Source: Mycobacterium sp. AZCC_0083 (lineage in GTDB: Bacteria; Actinomycetota; Actinomycetes; Mycobacteriales; Mycobacteriaceae). From it: a stretch of DNA of 64,000 nucleotides. Shown piece by piece: positions 21,151 to 29,470 of the stretch. The stretch is taken from positions 667,804 through 731,803 of the forward strand of contig NZ_JACHGP010000001.1 of the NCBI RefSeq assembly GCF_014202335.1, given 5' to 3'. A program made the position numbers and the translations under genes. Every line of letters starts with the position of its first letter. Position 1 is the stretch's first letter. The notes beneath the pieces are model-generated. The model made no database searches. It saw only the letters and a list, made by a program, of their open reading frames with translations, and was not told the DNA's origin.

Positions 21151-21852
21151 TCAGCCGATGTCGAGCAGTTCCTCATGGAACCCGCCGTAGCGGCGATCCT
21201 CGTCGACGAGGTGGACCTCGAGGATCCAATGACATTCCCTGCCAGAACGGTCTTTTCGGCGCATCGGGTGCTTCGATCCCGGTGCGATGTAGGAGTCGAT
21301 CTCCTCGCCGCGGATCTTCTCGTGCGGGAACTCTCCGACGAGGTGCCCGGCGATCACGCCACCGAAGACCCACCCCTGTTTGTCGCTCAAGGTGACGACG
21401 TGGTCGAACAGTTCCTCGCCAGTGATGTCCGATTGGCTGCGGAAGTAGTCGCGTCCCGCGTTCCACACCTCGGGAAGGGCATCACGTAGCGCGAGCTTGC
21501 GCGGATCGTCGCCGAGCACGAAGGTTCGCCCGAAGTCGGCTTCCCACTCTTCGAAGATCGGCCCCAAATCGAGGAACAGTACGTCGTCGTCGGCGATGAC
21601 GCGGTCGGGCGGGCTGTCGCGGGCTGTTTCCAGGGTGTTCTCACCCGCGCGCACGATGCGCTTGTGCCAGTGCCGCGTGACGCCGAACATGTCCTTCGCG
21701 ATGTCACGGATCTCGTCCGACAGGGTGCGTTCGCTGATCCCGGCGCGCACCAGTCCCCGCGCCTCGACCTCGTCGAACAACTGCGAAGCCTTGACCTGGG
21801 CGTCCAACAGTCGGCTGACTCGAACGCCTTCTTCTACAACGATGTCCTCCAC
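21151..21852 (-). CDS. M24-family metallopeptidase (Xaa-Pro aminopeptidase-like)
   Basis: Pita-bread-fold enzyme of 233 residues, covering only the catalytic domain. The expected dinuclear-metal ligands are in order: two aspartates in 'FLDLGPIFEEWEADFGRTF', a histidine in 'GHLVGEFPHE', a glutamate in 'WILEVHLVDED' and a final glutamate in 'GGFHEELLDIG'. Start is GTG at 21852. The N-terminal creatinase domain of full-length PepQ/PepP enzymes is absent, so the substrate is uncertain. Divergent from cynS. Confidence 0.85.
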   Translation of the reverse strand: MEDIVVEEGVRVSRLLDAQVKASQLFDEVEARGLVRAGISERTLSDEIRDIAKDMFGVTRHWHKRIVRAGENTLETARDSPPDRVIADDDVLFLDLGPIFEEWEADFGRTFVLGDDPRKLALRDALPEVWNAGRDYFRSQSDITGEELFDHVVTLSDKQGWVFGGVIAGHLVGEFPHEKIRGEEIDSYIAPGSKHPMRRKDRSGRECHWILEVHLVDEDRRYGGFHEELLDIG

Positions 21853-21986
21853 GGGTCGATGCTAGTTCGGGCCGATGGGATGGGCGAACGATATTGGTCG
21901 GTCGATAGGTTCGAGCTATCGGCGCATTTCAGATCCCGAAGACAGCTCCCTGTCGCCCACCCTGCTGGGGCGTTACGGTCGTAGGT

Positions 21987-22433
21987 ATGTCCACGATCGA
22001 CAAAGAAGAAGCCGGTCAGATCCTCAACGACGCGCGTCTGGAGAAGGGGCTGACCTGGCGGGAGCTGGCCGACCACATCGACAAACCTCTGGTGTGGACG
22101 GTTGCGGCCCTGCTCGGCAAGCACCCGGTGCCACAAGCGACCGCGCAAGCCGTCGCCGAGATCCTCAATCTCGACGCCGACGTCACCCGTGCACTTCAGC
22201 GCCAGCCCTACCGGATCGCCGACGTCGACCTGGCCACGGACCCTACCGTCTATCGCTTCCACGAAGCGCTCGACGTGTACGGGCAAGCCCTCAAGGAATT
22301 GATCCACGAAGAATTCGGTGACGGAATCATGAGCGCGATCAACTTCAACGTGGACTTCGCGAGACACGAAGACCCACAGGGTGATCGGATCGTCGTCACC
22401 TTCAACGGGAAGTTCCTGCCCTATCAGTGGTGA
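21987..22433 (+). CDS. cynS: Cyanate hydratase (cyanase)
   Basis: Converts cyanate plus bicarbonate to ammonia and carbon dioxide (via carbamate). The N-terminal helical domain is followed by the catalytic C-terminal domain. The catalytic triad is present with the family's spacing: Arg90 and Glu93 in 'VYRFHEAL', and Ser116 in 'GIMSAINF' (E. coli R96/E99/S122). Length 148 is slightly shorter than the E. coli enzyme. No cynT carbonic anhydrase or cyanate transporter is adjacent; a hydrolase remnant follows directly. Confidence 0.95.
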   Translation: MSTIDKEEAGQILNDARLEKGLTWRELADHIDKPLVWTVAALLGKHPVPQATAQAVAEILNLDADVTRALQRQPYRIADVDLATDPTVYRFHEALDVYGQALKELIHEEFGDGIMSAINFNVDFARHEDPQGDRIVVTFNGKFLPYQW

Positions 22434-22435
22434 CC

Positions 22436-22567
22436 CGAAAACGCGACTATCGAACGGTTCTGGTGCAGGACGCAACGTCGCAGGTGACCGACGAGCGGTT
22501 GCAGGACCTGACCCTCATCGGCGTCACGGTGGCAGATACGGCAACCGTGTGGCTCCGCCTTGACGAT
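22436..22567 (+). pseudogene. Remnant of an isochorismatase-family (cysteine hydrolase) C-terminus
   Basis: Directly after cynS the reading frame encodes 'RDYRTVLVQDATSQVTDERL' and then 'LIGVTVADTATVW', which resembles the C-terminal strand-helix region of isochorismatase-like cysteine hydrolases. No N-terminal catalytic part is present and the frame soon runs into unrelated sequence. I read it as the stub left by a deletion. The rest of the gap to 22772 shows nothing else. Family assignment is by eye. Confidence 0.45.
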
Positions 22568-22772
22568 CGGGCGCAGGCCCGACCCGCTAGAACTCCGCAG
22601 TTTGCCGCCTGTTGACGACGAGATGTCAGAGGTCACGTTTCGGACTCGTTCGTCGTGGCCGAAGCGTGACGGAACCTTGATCGAATTGCTAAGGCGCACT
22701 GGGATATCGAAACGCCATCCAACCTCTACGATTCCAATTGACATCGGTGTAATTATCTAGGGATTGGGATCC

Positions 22773-23633
22773 ATGCGTCAGGTTGCGCGGTGTGTTCTTG
22801 TCACCATTGGGGTCAGCGGTCTCGTGGCTGCTGGGCCGGCCAGCGCCAGCATGGCAGCGGCCAACCAATCCCTTCGGCCCATCATCGCGTCCGTGCTACC
22901 CATGCCGAGCGAGGTAGTGGGTGTGGCGCACCCGGTGGTGGTGACGTTCAGCGCGCCCGTCGCCGACAAGAGCTTGGCCGAGCGCGCCATCGACGTTGAA
23001 ACCACGCCGCCGATGACCGGCAAGTACGAGTGGCTCGGCGACGCCGTCGTGCAGTGGGTTCCCGACCGATACTGGCCTGCGCACAGCACGGTGGCGCTGT
23101 CGGTGGGTGGTATGTCCACCAGCCTGCAAACCGGTCCTGCCGTGGTCGGTGTCGCCAACATCTCGGAGCACACGTTCACCGTGACCATCGACGGCGTCGA
23201 CTCGGGACCGCCGTCTGCACTACCGGCACCGCACCACCGACCCCACTGGGGAGAACCGGGCGTGTTCCCAGCCTCGATGGGTAGGCCGGAGTACCCGACG
23301 CCGGTCGCCTCCTACACCGTGCTGTCGAAGGACCGCGACGTGACCATGGATTCGAGCAGCGTCGGCATCCCCACCGATGCTCCCGACGGTTACCTGCTGA
23401 CGGTCGACTACGCCGTCCGCATCACCAACCGTGGCCTCTTCGTGCATTCCGCTCCATGGGCCATCAATTCACTCGGGTTCGAGAACGTGAGTCACGGCTG
23501 CATCAGCCTCAGTCCCGAGGACGCGGAATGGTACTTCAACACCGTCAATGTCGGCGATCCAGTGATCGTGCAGGAGAACAACATTGAGGTTCCTCGCACG
23601 GTGTCGGGCTTGAGCGTCCCGACACCTCGATGA
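22773..23633 (+). CDS. L,D-transpeptidase with N-terminal Ig-like domain
   Basis: Exported cell-wall enzyme forming 3-3 cross-links in peptidoglycan. It has a signal peptide ('CVLVTIGVSGLVAAGPASAS'), an Ig-like domain ('VVVTFSAPVADKSLAERAIDVETT') and a C-terminal YkuD catalytic domain with the signature 'VSHGCISLS' preceded by the conserved His in 'LFVHSAPW'. Total about 286 residues, shorter than LdtMt2. A frame start at 22764 (TTG) is possible, but ATG at 22773 is better. Which mycobacterial Ldt class it belongs to is not resolved. Confidence 0.9.
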   Translation: MRQVARCVLVTIGVSGLVAAGPASASMAAANQSLRPIIASVLPMPSEVVGVAHPVVVTFSAPVADKSLAERAIDVETTPPMTGKYEWLGDAVVQWVPDRYWPAHSTVALSVGGMSTSLQTGPAVVGVANISEHTFTVTIDGVDSGPPSALPAPHHRPHWGEPGVFPASMGRPEYPTPVASYTVLSKDRDVTMDSSSVGIPTDAPDGYLLTVDYAVRITNRGLFVHSAPWAINSLGFENVSHGCISLSPEDAEWYFNTVNVGDPVIVQENNIEVPRTVSGLSVPTPR

Positions 23634-24086
23634 CGAGCGGTTAGTTCTTTCGTCCCCACGCCGAACGCGCACGTACGGCGAAAAATCGGCCGGATCGTCG
23701 CCGTGGTTGCGCGTTCGGCGGACCGCTGCGCCTGGTTGGTCGCGTTTGCGTGTATCCGGCCCAGCCGCGGGCACACACAGCCCGACCGTCGGGTGCCAGC
23801 AGGCCGCGATCGCCTTGTCGACCGAGCCCATGTACGTGTCGTTCGGGAGCGCAAACCGACCGGCTTGAAGTGGCGGATGAAACTCGACGCGTCCAGGGTG
23901 ACGCCGCGGAAGATCGCTGCGGCTCAAGCACACTCGCGGACCGAGCTCGGCGGCCAGACCGCCGACGAGAGCCCCAAACCTTCGACGAGCAACCAATCTT
24001 GAGTGCCACCGTGTGTCGACGGCCGACTCTTCAGGCACCACGACGTGACGTCCGGCGCTACCTCGACATCGGAGGAGGAACGAGCC
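23634..24086. other. 453-base region without a confident gene
   Basis: Several overlapping open frames on both strands are Arg-rich and share no recognisable motif or signal peptide. One minus-strand frame ('FALPNDTYMGSVDKAIAACW') has a protein-like composition and could be a decayed gene, but I cannot name a family. Confidence 0.4.
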
Positions 24087-24584
24087 TTAGCTCGGGCCTC
24101 GAACCGCAGGACCGGGCAGAAGCGGCTGACCGTCTGCAGGGGCGCCGGGCGCGGGCGGATCGATCGGATCACCCTTGCCCCCGAAGCCACCTGCCATGTC
24201 GACGATCGGAGCACCAGCGGCCAACGGCCCAGCTGCCGCAGCGATGGGAGCGATGGGAGCGCCGAGCGGCGGGACGATCGGCGGCACACCGAGCGGCGGG
24301 ACGATCGGCGGCACACCGAGCGGCGGCACGATCGGCGGCGGCGCCAACGGCACCACCGGCACCGGCCCTGGCAATGCCAGCGGGACCCCGGACATGTCGG
24401 CGAGCGGAGCGGCGCATGGCGCCGCTGCCGGAGCACCAACCGTGCCAGCCGACGACGAAATGCATTCGTAGCCGCCGGTTGTCCATGCAGCGGCTGCAGC
24501 GTTCGCGCTCAGCCCGAGGGCGACCCCGAACAAGCCTGCGCCGGCAACAACTACTCCGATGCTCAATCGATCAAAGATCGCCAT
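24087..24584 (-). CDS. Secreted Pro/Ala/Gly-rich hypothetical protein with 9-residue repeats
   Basis: 165 residues. It begins 'MAIFDRLSIGVVVAGAGLFG' and runs to an 'ANAAAAA' signal-peptide cleavage region. The mature part is dominated by proline, alanine and glycine, with a PPIVPPLGV unit repeated three times. Two cysteines ('YECIS' and 'APCAAP') could pair. Similar short Pro-rich exported proteins are frequent in mycobacteria; no enzyme motif is visible. Divergent from the lytic transglycosylase across 265 bases. Confidence 0.7.
   Translation of the reverse strand: MAIFDRLSIGVVVAGAGLFGVALGLSANAAAAAWTTGGYECISSSAGTVGAPAAAPCAAPLADMSGVPLALPGPVPVVPLAPPPIVPPLGVPPIVPPLGVPPIVPPLGAPIAPIAAAAGPLAAGAPIVDMAGGFGGKGDPIDPPAPGAPADGQPLLPGPAVRGPS
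24262..24342. repeat. 27-bp tandem repeat, three copies, in-frame
   Basis: Three consecutive 27-base units at 24262, 24289 and 24316. The first two are identical and the third nearly so. Each encodes nine residues of the minus-strand Pro-rich protein, so copy number can change without a frameshift. Confidence 0.85.
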
Positions 24585-24849
24585 CGTCGTCGACTCCTTC
24601 GTTCGTGGTCAGACATTCCAAGTGGTGAAACAGGAAAGCTCGCCGCACCGCTGTCACGGTTCGACGATCGCGTTAATTATCAGCAGCCCAATGGCGATCC
24701 GCACCACGCCGCACCGCACCGTTTCCAAACGGAGACTCTCCTGATGCCATCTGTACGTCACGAGCGAACCGATGCCCATAGGCTTCGGTGACGAGCCCGC
24801 CTTCCTCTACGAGGGTCGCGCTCCGAAACAGCCGACGGAAGTGAAACCA

Positions 24850-25836
24850 GTGCGCCGTGACCGTGTCGTCGCCGTTCCGCAACGGTGTCGCGCCCCGGTC
24901 GCGCTCGTCACGGTGTTGTGCGTCGCCGTTGGTTGTTCGGCGTCCACACCGCCAGCTTCGACGCCCGCCGGCTCCACTCCAGTGACGGTGGCCGCCAACG
25001 GGCGGGTGGACGCGACCATGATGGACGAGCCGACGGTTCCCACCGCGGGAAATGCCCCCACGGGCGCGCAACCGCGGCTGGCAGTAGACCCGGTGCAGCT
25101 GGCCGACGATCTCGTCGCCGACGAACAAGCTCTGCGTGACCCATCGACGCCGGAGGCGGTGCTGTCAGCGGCCGCGCGCCGACAGCAGGCGGCCTACCGC
25201 GCGATCGGGCGCCACCCCGAATGGGATGGGCTCACACGGCCGCGCATCCCAGCGTCGCTGCTCCAGGCTTACGACCTCAACGTCGACGCCCGCAGACAGC
25301 TCACCGCGATGGCTCAGGTCAAGGACACGCTCCCGGCATGGCGCATCAAGGCACCCGTTCCTGCCGAGGAGCTGCTCGGTGAGTACCGCGAGTCCGAGGC
25401 GGCGTCCGGTGTCGGCTGGAATTACCTTGCCGCGATCAACTTGATCGAGACGCACTTCGGCAGCATCGATGGGGTCAGCACCGCCGGCGCGCAGGGTCCG
25501 ATGCAGTTCATGCCATCGACGTTCGCCGGTTACGGGGCGGGCGGCGACATCACCTCACCCCACGACAGCATCATGGCGGCAGGCCGCTACCTGGCCGCGA
25601 ATGGCTTTGCAGACGACCGCGATCACGCCATCTACCGGTACAACCACGCCAACGAATACGTGCAGGCGGTCAACGACTACGCAGCCGTCCTCGCCGCCGA
25701 TCCCGCAGCGTTCGCGGGCTACCACCGTTGGGACGTCTACTACCACACGACCGTCGGTGACGTGCTGCTCCCCATCGGTTACGCCGCGACGTCGCGGATC
25801 CCCGTCGCCGACTACCTGGCGACCCACGCGCAATGA
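24850..25836 (+). CDS. Lytic murein transglycosylase lipoprotein
   Basis: Predicted to cleave the MurNAc-GlcNAc bond of peptidoglycan. GTG at 24850 with ACGGAA nine bases upstream gives a signal peptide ending in the lipobox 'VAVGC'. After a Thr/Pro-rich linker, the catalytic SLT-like domain shows 'GVGWNYLAAINLIETHFGS' (Glu of 'LIETHFG' is the likely catalytic acid), 'GAQGPMQFMPSTFAGYG' and 'IYRYNHANEYVQAV', all typical of this family. Other in-frame starts at 24772 and 24841 exist but fit the signal peptide less well. Confidence 0.88.
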   Translation: MRRDRVVAVPQRCRAPVALVTVLCVAVGCSASTPPASTPAGSTPVTVAANGRVDATMMDEPTVPTAGNAPTGAQPRLAVDPVQLADDLVADEQALRDPSTPEAVLSAAARRQQAAYRAIGRHPEWDGLTRPRIPASLLQAYDLNVDARRQLTAMAQVKDTLPAWRIKAPVPAEELLGEYRESEAASGVGWNYLAAINLIETHFGSIDGVSTAGAQGPMQFMPSTFAGYGAGGDITSPHDSIMAAGRYLAANGFADDRDHAIYRYNHANEYVQAVNDYAAVLAADPAAFAGYHRWDVYYHTTVGDVLLPIGYAATSRIPVADYLATHAQ

Positions 25837-25910
25837 GTCGTCCGGGGCTTGAGCGTCGGGTTGCCAGCACCCTTAACGCTTCGACAACAACCAGCTAACT
25901 TGGATGCCAG

Positions 25911-26957
25911 ATGGCTGACGATTCCAGACCTCACCCGAGCGCACCCAGGACGATCGTCTTCGCGCTCTACAACAAAGTGACGTTGCTGGACGTGGCAGCG
26001 CCGCTGGAGGTCTTCGCCCGCGCCAACGACTTCGGCGCCCAGTACGAGGTGCTGCTGGCCTCACCGACCGGTGAAGCCGTTGCGACGACGAGTTTCACGA
26101 AACTCAACGTGGACATGTCCCTCGCCGAGGTGCCCAACTCGATCGACACTCTGCTCGTGCCAGGTGGTGTTCCTGCCGACTTCACCTTCACCCCGGGCGA
26201 ACACGACATTCCAGAAGAGCAGACACCCGATGCCGTAGCGGAGGCGCTGCAGATGGTGCGCGAACTCGCGCCGCGAGCGCGCAAGGTGGCTTCCGTATGC
26301 ACCGGGGCGTTCGTCCTCGCGACCCTCGGACTACTGGACGGTCGGCGTGCAACCACGCATTGGGCTCATTGTCAGACACTGGCTCGCACTTATCCGAAGG
26401 TGATGGTCGACCCGGACTCACTGTTCGTGCGGGACGGTCGATACATCACCGGCGCGGGCATCAGCGCCGGCGTCGATCTGGCGCTTGCGCTCGTCGAGAG
26501 TGACTACGGCCCGAGCGTGGCACGTCGCGTGGCGCGCTGGCTGGTCGTCTTCCTGCAACGCCCCGGCGGGCAAGCGCAGTTCAGCGTCTGGGCTGAATCG
26601 GCACTCCCGGCGACGGGCGGTCTCCGCGAGATCGTGGACTCCGTCATCTCCAATCCCGGCGGCGACCACTCCATCGTGGTCATGGCAGCGCGTGCAGCGG
26701 TCAGCGAGCGGCACCTGGTACGCATGTTTCGGGATCAAGTCGGGATGACACCGGCAAGGTTCGTCGAGCAAGCCCGCCTGGAGGCCGCCAAGGTTCTCCT
26801 CGCAACGGGCGACCAAAGCCAGGAAGTCGTTGCGCGACGAGCCGGGTTCGGGACCCCGGACACCATGCGACGCACCTTTCGCCGCAATCTTGGCGTCTCC
26901 CCCGGCACGTATCGAATTCGCTTCCGCACCACCGGAATCGAACTTGGTTCTAGCTAG
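25911..26957 (+). CDS. GlxA-family transcriptional regulator (DJ-1/PfpI + AraC HTH)
   Basis: 348 residues. The N-terminal DJ-1/PfpI-like ligand domain ('TIVFALYNKVTLLDVAAPLE'; 'SVCTGAFVLATLGLLDGRRA' holds the nucleophile-elbow-like Cys) is followed by a C-terminal AraC/XylS pair of helix-turn-helices ('SERHLVRMFRDQVGMTPARF' and 'VARRAGFGTPDTMRRTFRRN'). Members of this group control catabolic genes, often for nitrogen compounds. No target can be read from the sequence. It converges with a second gene of the same family 5 bases away. Confidence 0.9.
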   Translation: MADDSRPHPSAPRTIVFALYNKVTLLDVAAPLEVFARANDFGAQYEVLLASPTGEAVATTSFTKLNVDMSLAEVPNSIDTLLVPGGVPADFTFTPGEHDIPEEQTPDAVAEALQMVRELAPRARKVASVCTGAFVLATLGLLDGRRATTHWAHCQTLARTYPKVMVDPDSLFVRDGRYITGAGISAGVDLALALVESDYGPSVARRVARWLVVFLQRPGGQAQFSVWAESALPATGGLREIVDSVISNPGGDHSIVVMAARAAVSERHLVRMFRDQVGMTPARFVEQARLEAAKVLLATGDQSQEVVARRAGFGTPDTMRRTFRRNLGVSPGTYRIRFRTTGIELGSS

Positions 26958-26962
26958 CTCGA

Positions 26963-27895
26963 CTAGATCTGGACACGGGCGGTCGCCAGACAGTCGCGCA
27001 CCCTGGCACCGTAACGCAGGCCGCTGCGCTGCGCCGCCGCATGGAAGGACTCCCCCGCCAGGACCAAGCCGACGGCGTTCTCCAACCGAACGTCGTGGAC
27101 GTACTGCCGCAGCGTCACGCCGACCTGCGCCTTGAACAGTCTGGACAGGTGCCTAGGGCTGATGCCGACTTGGGCCGCAACGCGTTCCAGCTCGTAATGC
27201 CCAGCCGGTTCGGCGTTGACCGTAGCCAGCAGGCGCTCGAGTTCGGGATGTCTGGGGCGCGGCGTCCTGGCGGCGACGGAGATCTGCGGATGTCCTTCCA
27301 TCCGCCTGCTCAGCACGACCATGTCCTTCGCGATCTCCTGGGCGACGTCGGCTCCGTAATCGTCGCTGACGAGGGCCAGCGCGAGATCGATCCCGGCCGC
27401 GCCCCCCGCGGACGTCCAGACGGTCCCGTCGCGGACGAACACCGAGTCACGGTCGAGGACGGTCGACGGGTGGCGCGCAGCGAACGCTTCCAGATACCGC
27501 CAATGGGTGGTGGCGCGTTGACCGTCGAGTAGACCCGCTGCGGCCAAGGCGAATGACCCGGCGCAGACGGCGGCGACCCGACGAGCACCTTCGGCGTGAA
27601 GGCGGACCGCCCGCTCCAGGTGGCGATCAACACCGTCGGCAACCAGGCACTCACCGCCCGGCACCAGCAGGGTGTCGACCTCCCCCACGAGTGCTGAGGC
27701 GGGAGTTGCGTCGAGGGTCAGCCCCGAGCTGCACCGTACGGAGTTGGTGTCTGCGGTCGAGTAGAGGTCGACGGAGTAGTCGCAGCCCTGCGTCCTCGCG
27801 ACGTCGAACACTTCCAGTGGTCCGGTGACGTCGAGGGTGCGGACGCCGTCGAACACCAGCATCGCAATGCGGCGTCTACCGGGCGTGGAGATCAT
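26963..27895 (-). CDS. GlxA-family transcriptional regulator (DJ-1/PfpI + AraC HTH), second paralogue
   Basis: Same architecture as its convergent neighbour: DJ-1/PfpI-like domain ('AVCAGSFALAAAGLLDGQRA') and AraC-type DNA-binding domain ('GISPRHLSRLFKAQVGVTLR'). Start taken at ATG 27895, where the conserved 'RRRIAMLVFDGV' begins; an in-frame GTG at 27922 is possible. It lies just downstream of the nitrile hydratase/cobalt operon on the same strand, about 100 bases after cbtA reading downstream, so it could be a regulator of that operon. That is inference from position only. Confidence 0.87.
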   Translation of the reverse strand: MISTPGRRRIAMLVFDGVRTLDVTGPLEVFDVARTQGCDYSVDLYSTADTNSVRCSSGLTLDATPASALVGEVDTLLVPGGECLVADGVDRHLERAVRLHAEGARRVAAVCAGSFALAAAGLLDGQRATTHWRYLEAFAARHPSTVLDRDSVFVRDGTVWTSAGGAAGIDLALALVSDDYGADVAQEIAKDMVVLSRRMEGHPQISVAARTPRPRHPELERLLATVNAEPAGHYELERVAAQVGISPRHLSRLFKAQVGVTLRQYVHDVRLENAVGLVLAGESFHAAAQRSGLRYGARVRDCLATARVQI

Positions 27896-27991
27896 TTGTT
27901 TAGCGTGAGGTGCCGCGGGCACGCGGTGCGCGGCAATGTCCGGATCTACGCGATACGTGTCCGTCCCGGTCGGACGCGTTGCGTGTTCGGG

Positions 27992-28897
27992 CTAGACGAG
28001 CTGTGGGATGGCCTGCGGTGCGGCCGTGCTCGGGGTGCCGACGAAGCGCTCCAGCAACCACCCGAAGATCAGGCCGATGCCGCCCCAGACCAGGAGTTGG
28101 TTGAGGATCGAGTACCAGCGGAACTTCCACAACACGTCGGGGTCGAACCCGGGGTAGACGATCTGACCAGGAGCGGCGGTCTGGCCGTCGATGGTCAGCG
28201 GTGTGGGCAGGATGTTGGTGATCGGTTGCGGGGTTTCGGTGGCTGCGCGGGCGAAACCGAACTGGCTGGTCTGCTCGACGTTGGCCGGCAGGTCACCCAA
28301 CGAGGGCAGCACTGAGATCAACGCTCCGAACACCGCCGCGAATGCGGCCGTGCTCAGCGCTACCGAGATGCCGGTGTTGAAGCGGCGCACAAGGATTCGG
28401 AACAGGTACACCGCGAGGCCCAGCAGGATCAGTGACCCCGCCACCATCGTCAGGTACAGGTGCCCGCGAGTGACGATCGTGAAGTCGTGACCGATCGCCG
28501 GTGGATTCGCCGGGTACTTGAAGAACGGCAGCAGGTACACGCCGAGGAACCCGAACCCGGCGATCATCCAGACCAGATTCCGTGGACGGACGTGCACGCG
28601 TCCGTGCAGCGCGACGTAGGCCACCGCGACCATGGCACCCATGGCCGCGGAGAACGCGAGCACGCCGGTGGCGATGCCCACGGTGGACTGGATGGTGCGG
28701 GAGAAGATCTCTGGGCCGTCCATCCCTGGCATGCCCCCAGCCGCCTCCTTGAGCTTGCCGAGGATCTCGTCGCGGCCGGACTCGTAGTCGATGGCCTGGT
28801 TGATGACCGGCTCGGCGAAGATCCTGGCGAAGACGAAGCCGATGATGCCGGCGATCACACCGGCCAGCGCGCCCCGAAGGACGATGCGAAATTCCAC
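27992..28897 (-). CDS. cbtA: Cobalt transporter subunit CbtA
   Basis: Integral membrane component of the two-gene CbtAB cobalt importer. Several hydrophobic segments are visible: 'GALAGVIAGIIGFVFARIFA', 'IATGVLAFSAAMGAMVAVAY', 'WMIAGFGFLGVYLLPFFKYP', 'LYLTMVAGSLILLGLAVYLF', and others. The charged 'DYESGRDEIL' after the first segment is typical. GTG at 28897 has AGGAG seven bases upstream, which decides the start over a longer open frame. It lies 17 bases after cbtB and is last of the nitrile hydratase operon. Confidence 0.9.
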   Translation of the reverse strand: MEFRIVLRGALAGVIAGIIGFVFARIFAEPVINQAIDYESGRDEILGKLKEAAGGMPGMDGPEIFSRTIQSTVGIATGVLAFSAAMGAMVAVAYVALHGRVHVRPRNLVWMIAGFGFLGVYLLPFFKYPANPPAIGHDFTIVTRGHLYLTMVAGSLILLGLAVYLFRILVRRFNTGISVALSTAAFAAVFGALISVLPSLGDLPANVEQTSQFGFARAATETPQPITNILPTPLTIDGQTAAPGQIVYPGFDPDVLWKFRWYSILNQLLVWGGIGLIFGWLLERFVGTPSTAAPQAIPQLV

Positions 28898-28914
28898 GAG
28901 TGTGCTCCTGTCGC

Positions 28915-29142
28915 TCAGTGGCAGGGGAATCCGAGGAGATGGCGCGCATCGTGGACCCATTCGTGGACCACCATCGTCTTCCCGAACACCGACGTCATGC
29001 CCTCGTCGACGCCGACGAAGTAGTACGCCAGCAGGGCGACGAAGACGGTGGTGGACAGCATCACGATGAGCCGGCCCCGTGAGATCGCCTCCGGTGAAAC
29101 CTGAACTCTCGGTCCCGATGCGGGTAGTGACGCAGTCGTCAT
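28915..29142 (-). CDS. cbtB: Cobalt transporter subunit CbtB
   Basis: 75-residue protein with a single membrane helix ('LIVMLSTTVFVALLAYYFVG') and the characteristic C-terminal histidine-rich end 'VVHEWVHDARHLLGFPCH', which is thought to bind the metal before transport with CbtA. AGGAG precedes the ATG. It sits between the nitrile hydratase accessory gene and cbtA with short gaps, consistent with one transcript. Confidence 0.93.
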   Translation of the reverse strand: MTTASLPASGPRVQVSPEAISRGRLIVMLSTTVFVALLAYYFVGVDEGMTSVFGKTMVVHEWVHDARHLLGFPCH

Positions 29143-29155
29143 GATGGGCTCCTAC

Positions 29156-29470
29156 TCAGTGGTCGTGGTCGTCTTCGGGGTGTACGGCGTGCCCACCGTC
29201 GTCCAACGGGGGCGCGTCGAGGACTTCGTGATCGTCGACGACCTTCTCCAGGGCGCTGACCCAGTGGTCGTAGTACTCCCATTGATCGCGCTCGGATGGT
29301 GCGGTGTTCTCCCAGTCACCGATGGTCGTGATCAGACTCTGCTGGAAGTCGCTCCAGTCGTAGTGGCCGAACTCCGAAAGCGCCAGCGCCAAGCCGAATG
29401 CCCGTCGCTGCCACTCGTGATCGAACTGCGGCGCGGCCCGATCGGTGGTGCAGGTCTCGTGCAGCATCAT
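29156..29470 (-). CDS. Nitrile hydratase accessory protein (activator / alpha-subunit chaperone)
   Basis: 104 residues, related to the N-terminal part of the nitrile hydratase beta subunit ('FDHEWQRRAFGLALALSEFG', 'YYDHWVSALEKVV'). Small proteins of this kind escort cobalt-loaded alpha subunit into the enzyme. The C-terminal tail is rich in His and Asp ('HAVHPEDDHDH'), which suggests metal handling. The ATG overlaps the nthA stop (ATGA). Confidence 0.88.
   Translation of the reverse strand: MMLHETCTTDRAAPQFDHEWQRRAFGLALALSEFGHYDWSDFQQSLITTIGDWENTAPSERDQWEYYDHWVSALEKVVDDHEVLDAPPLDDGGHAVHPEDDHDH

Noticed and set aside
23469..24041. 190-codon minus-strand frame downstream of the L,D-transpeptidase
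   Set aside because: Overlaps the transpeptidase gene, has no start signal and no family motif; kept only as a note in the gap annotation.
24262..24342. CRISPR-like array
   Set aside because: The 27-bp units are directly adjacent with no spacers and encode a peptide repeat.
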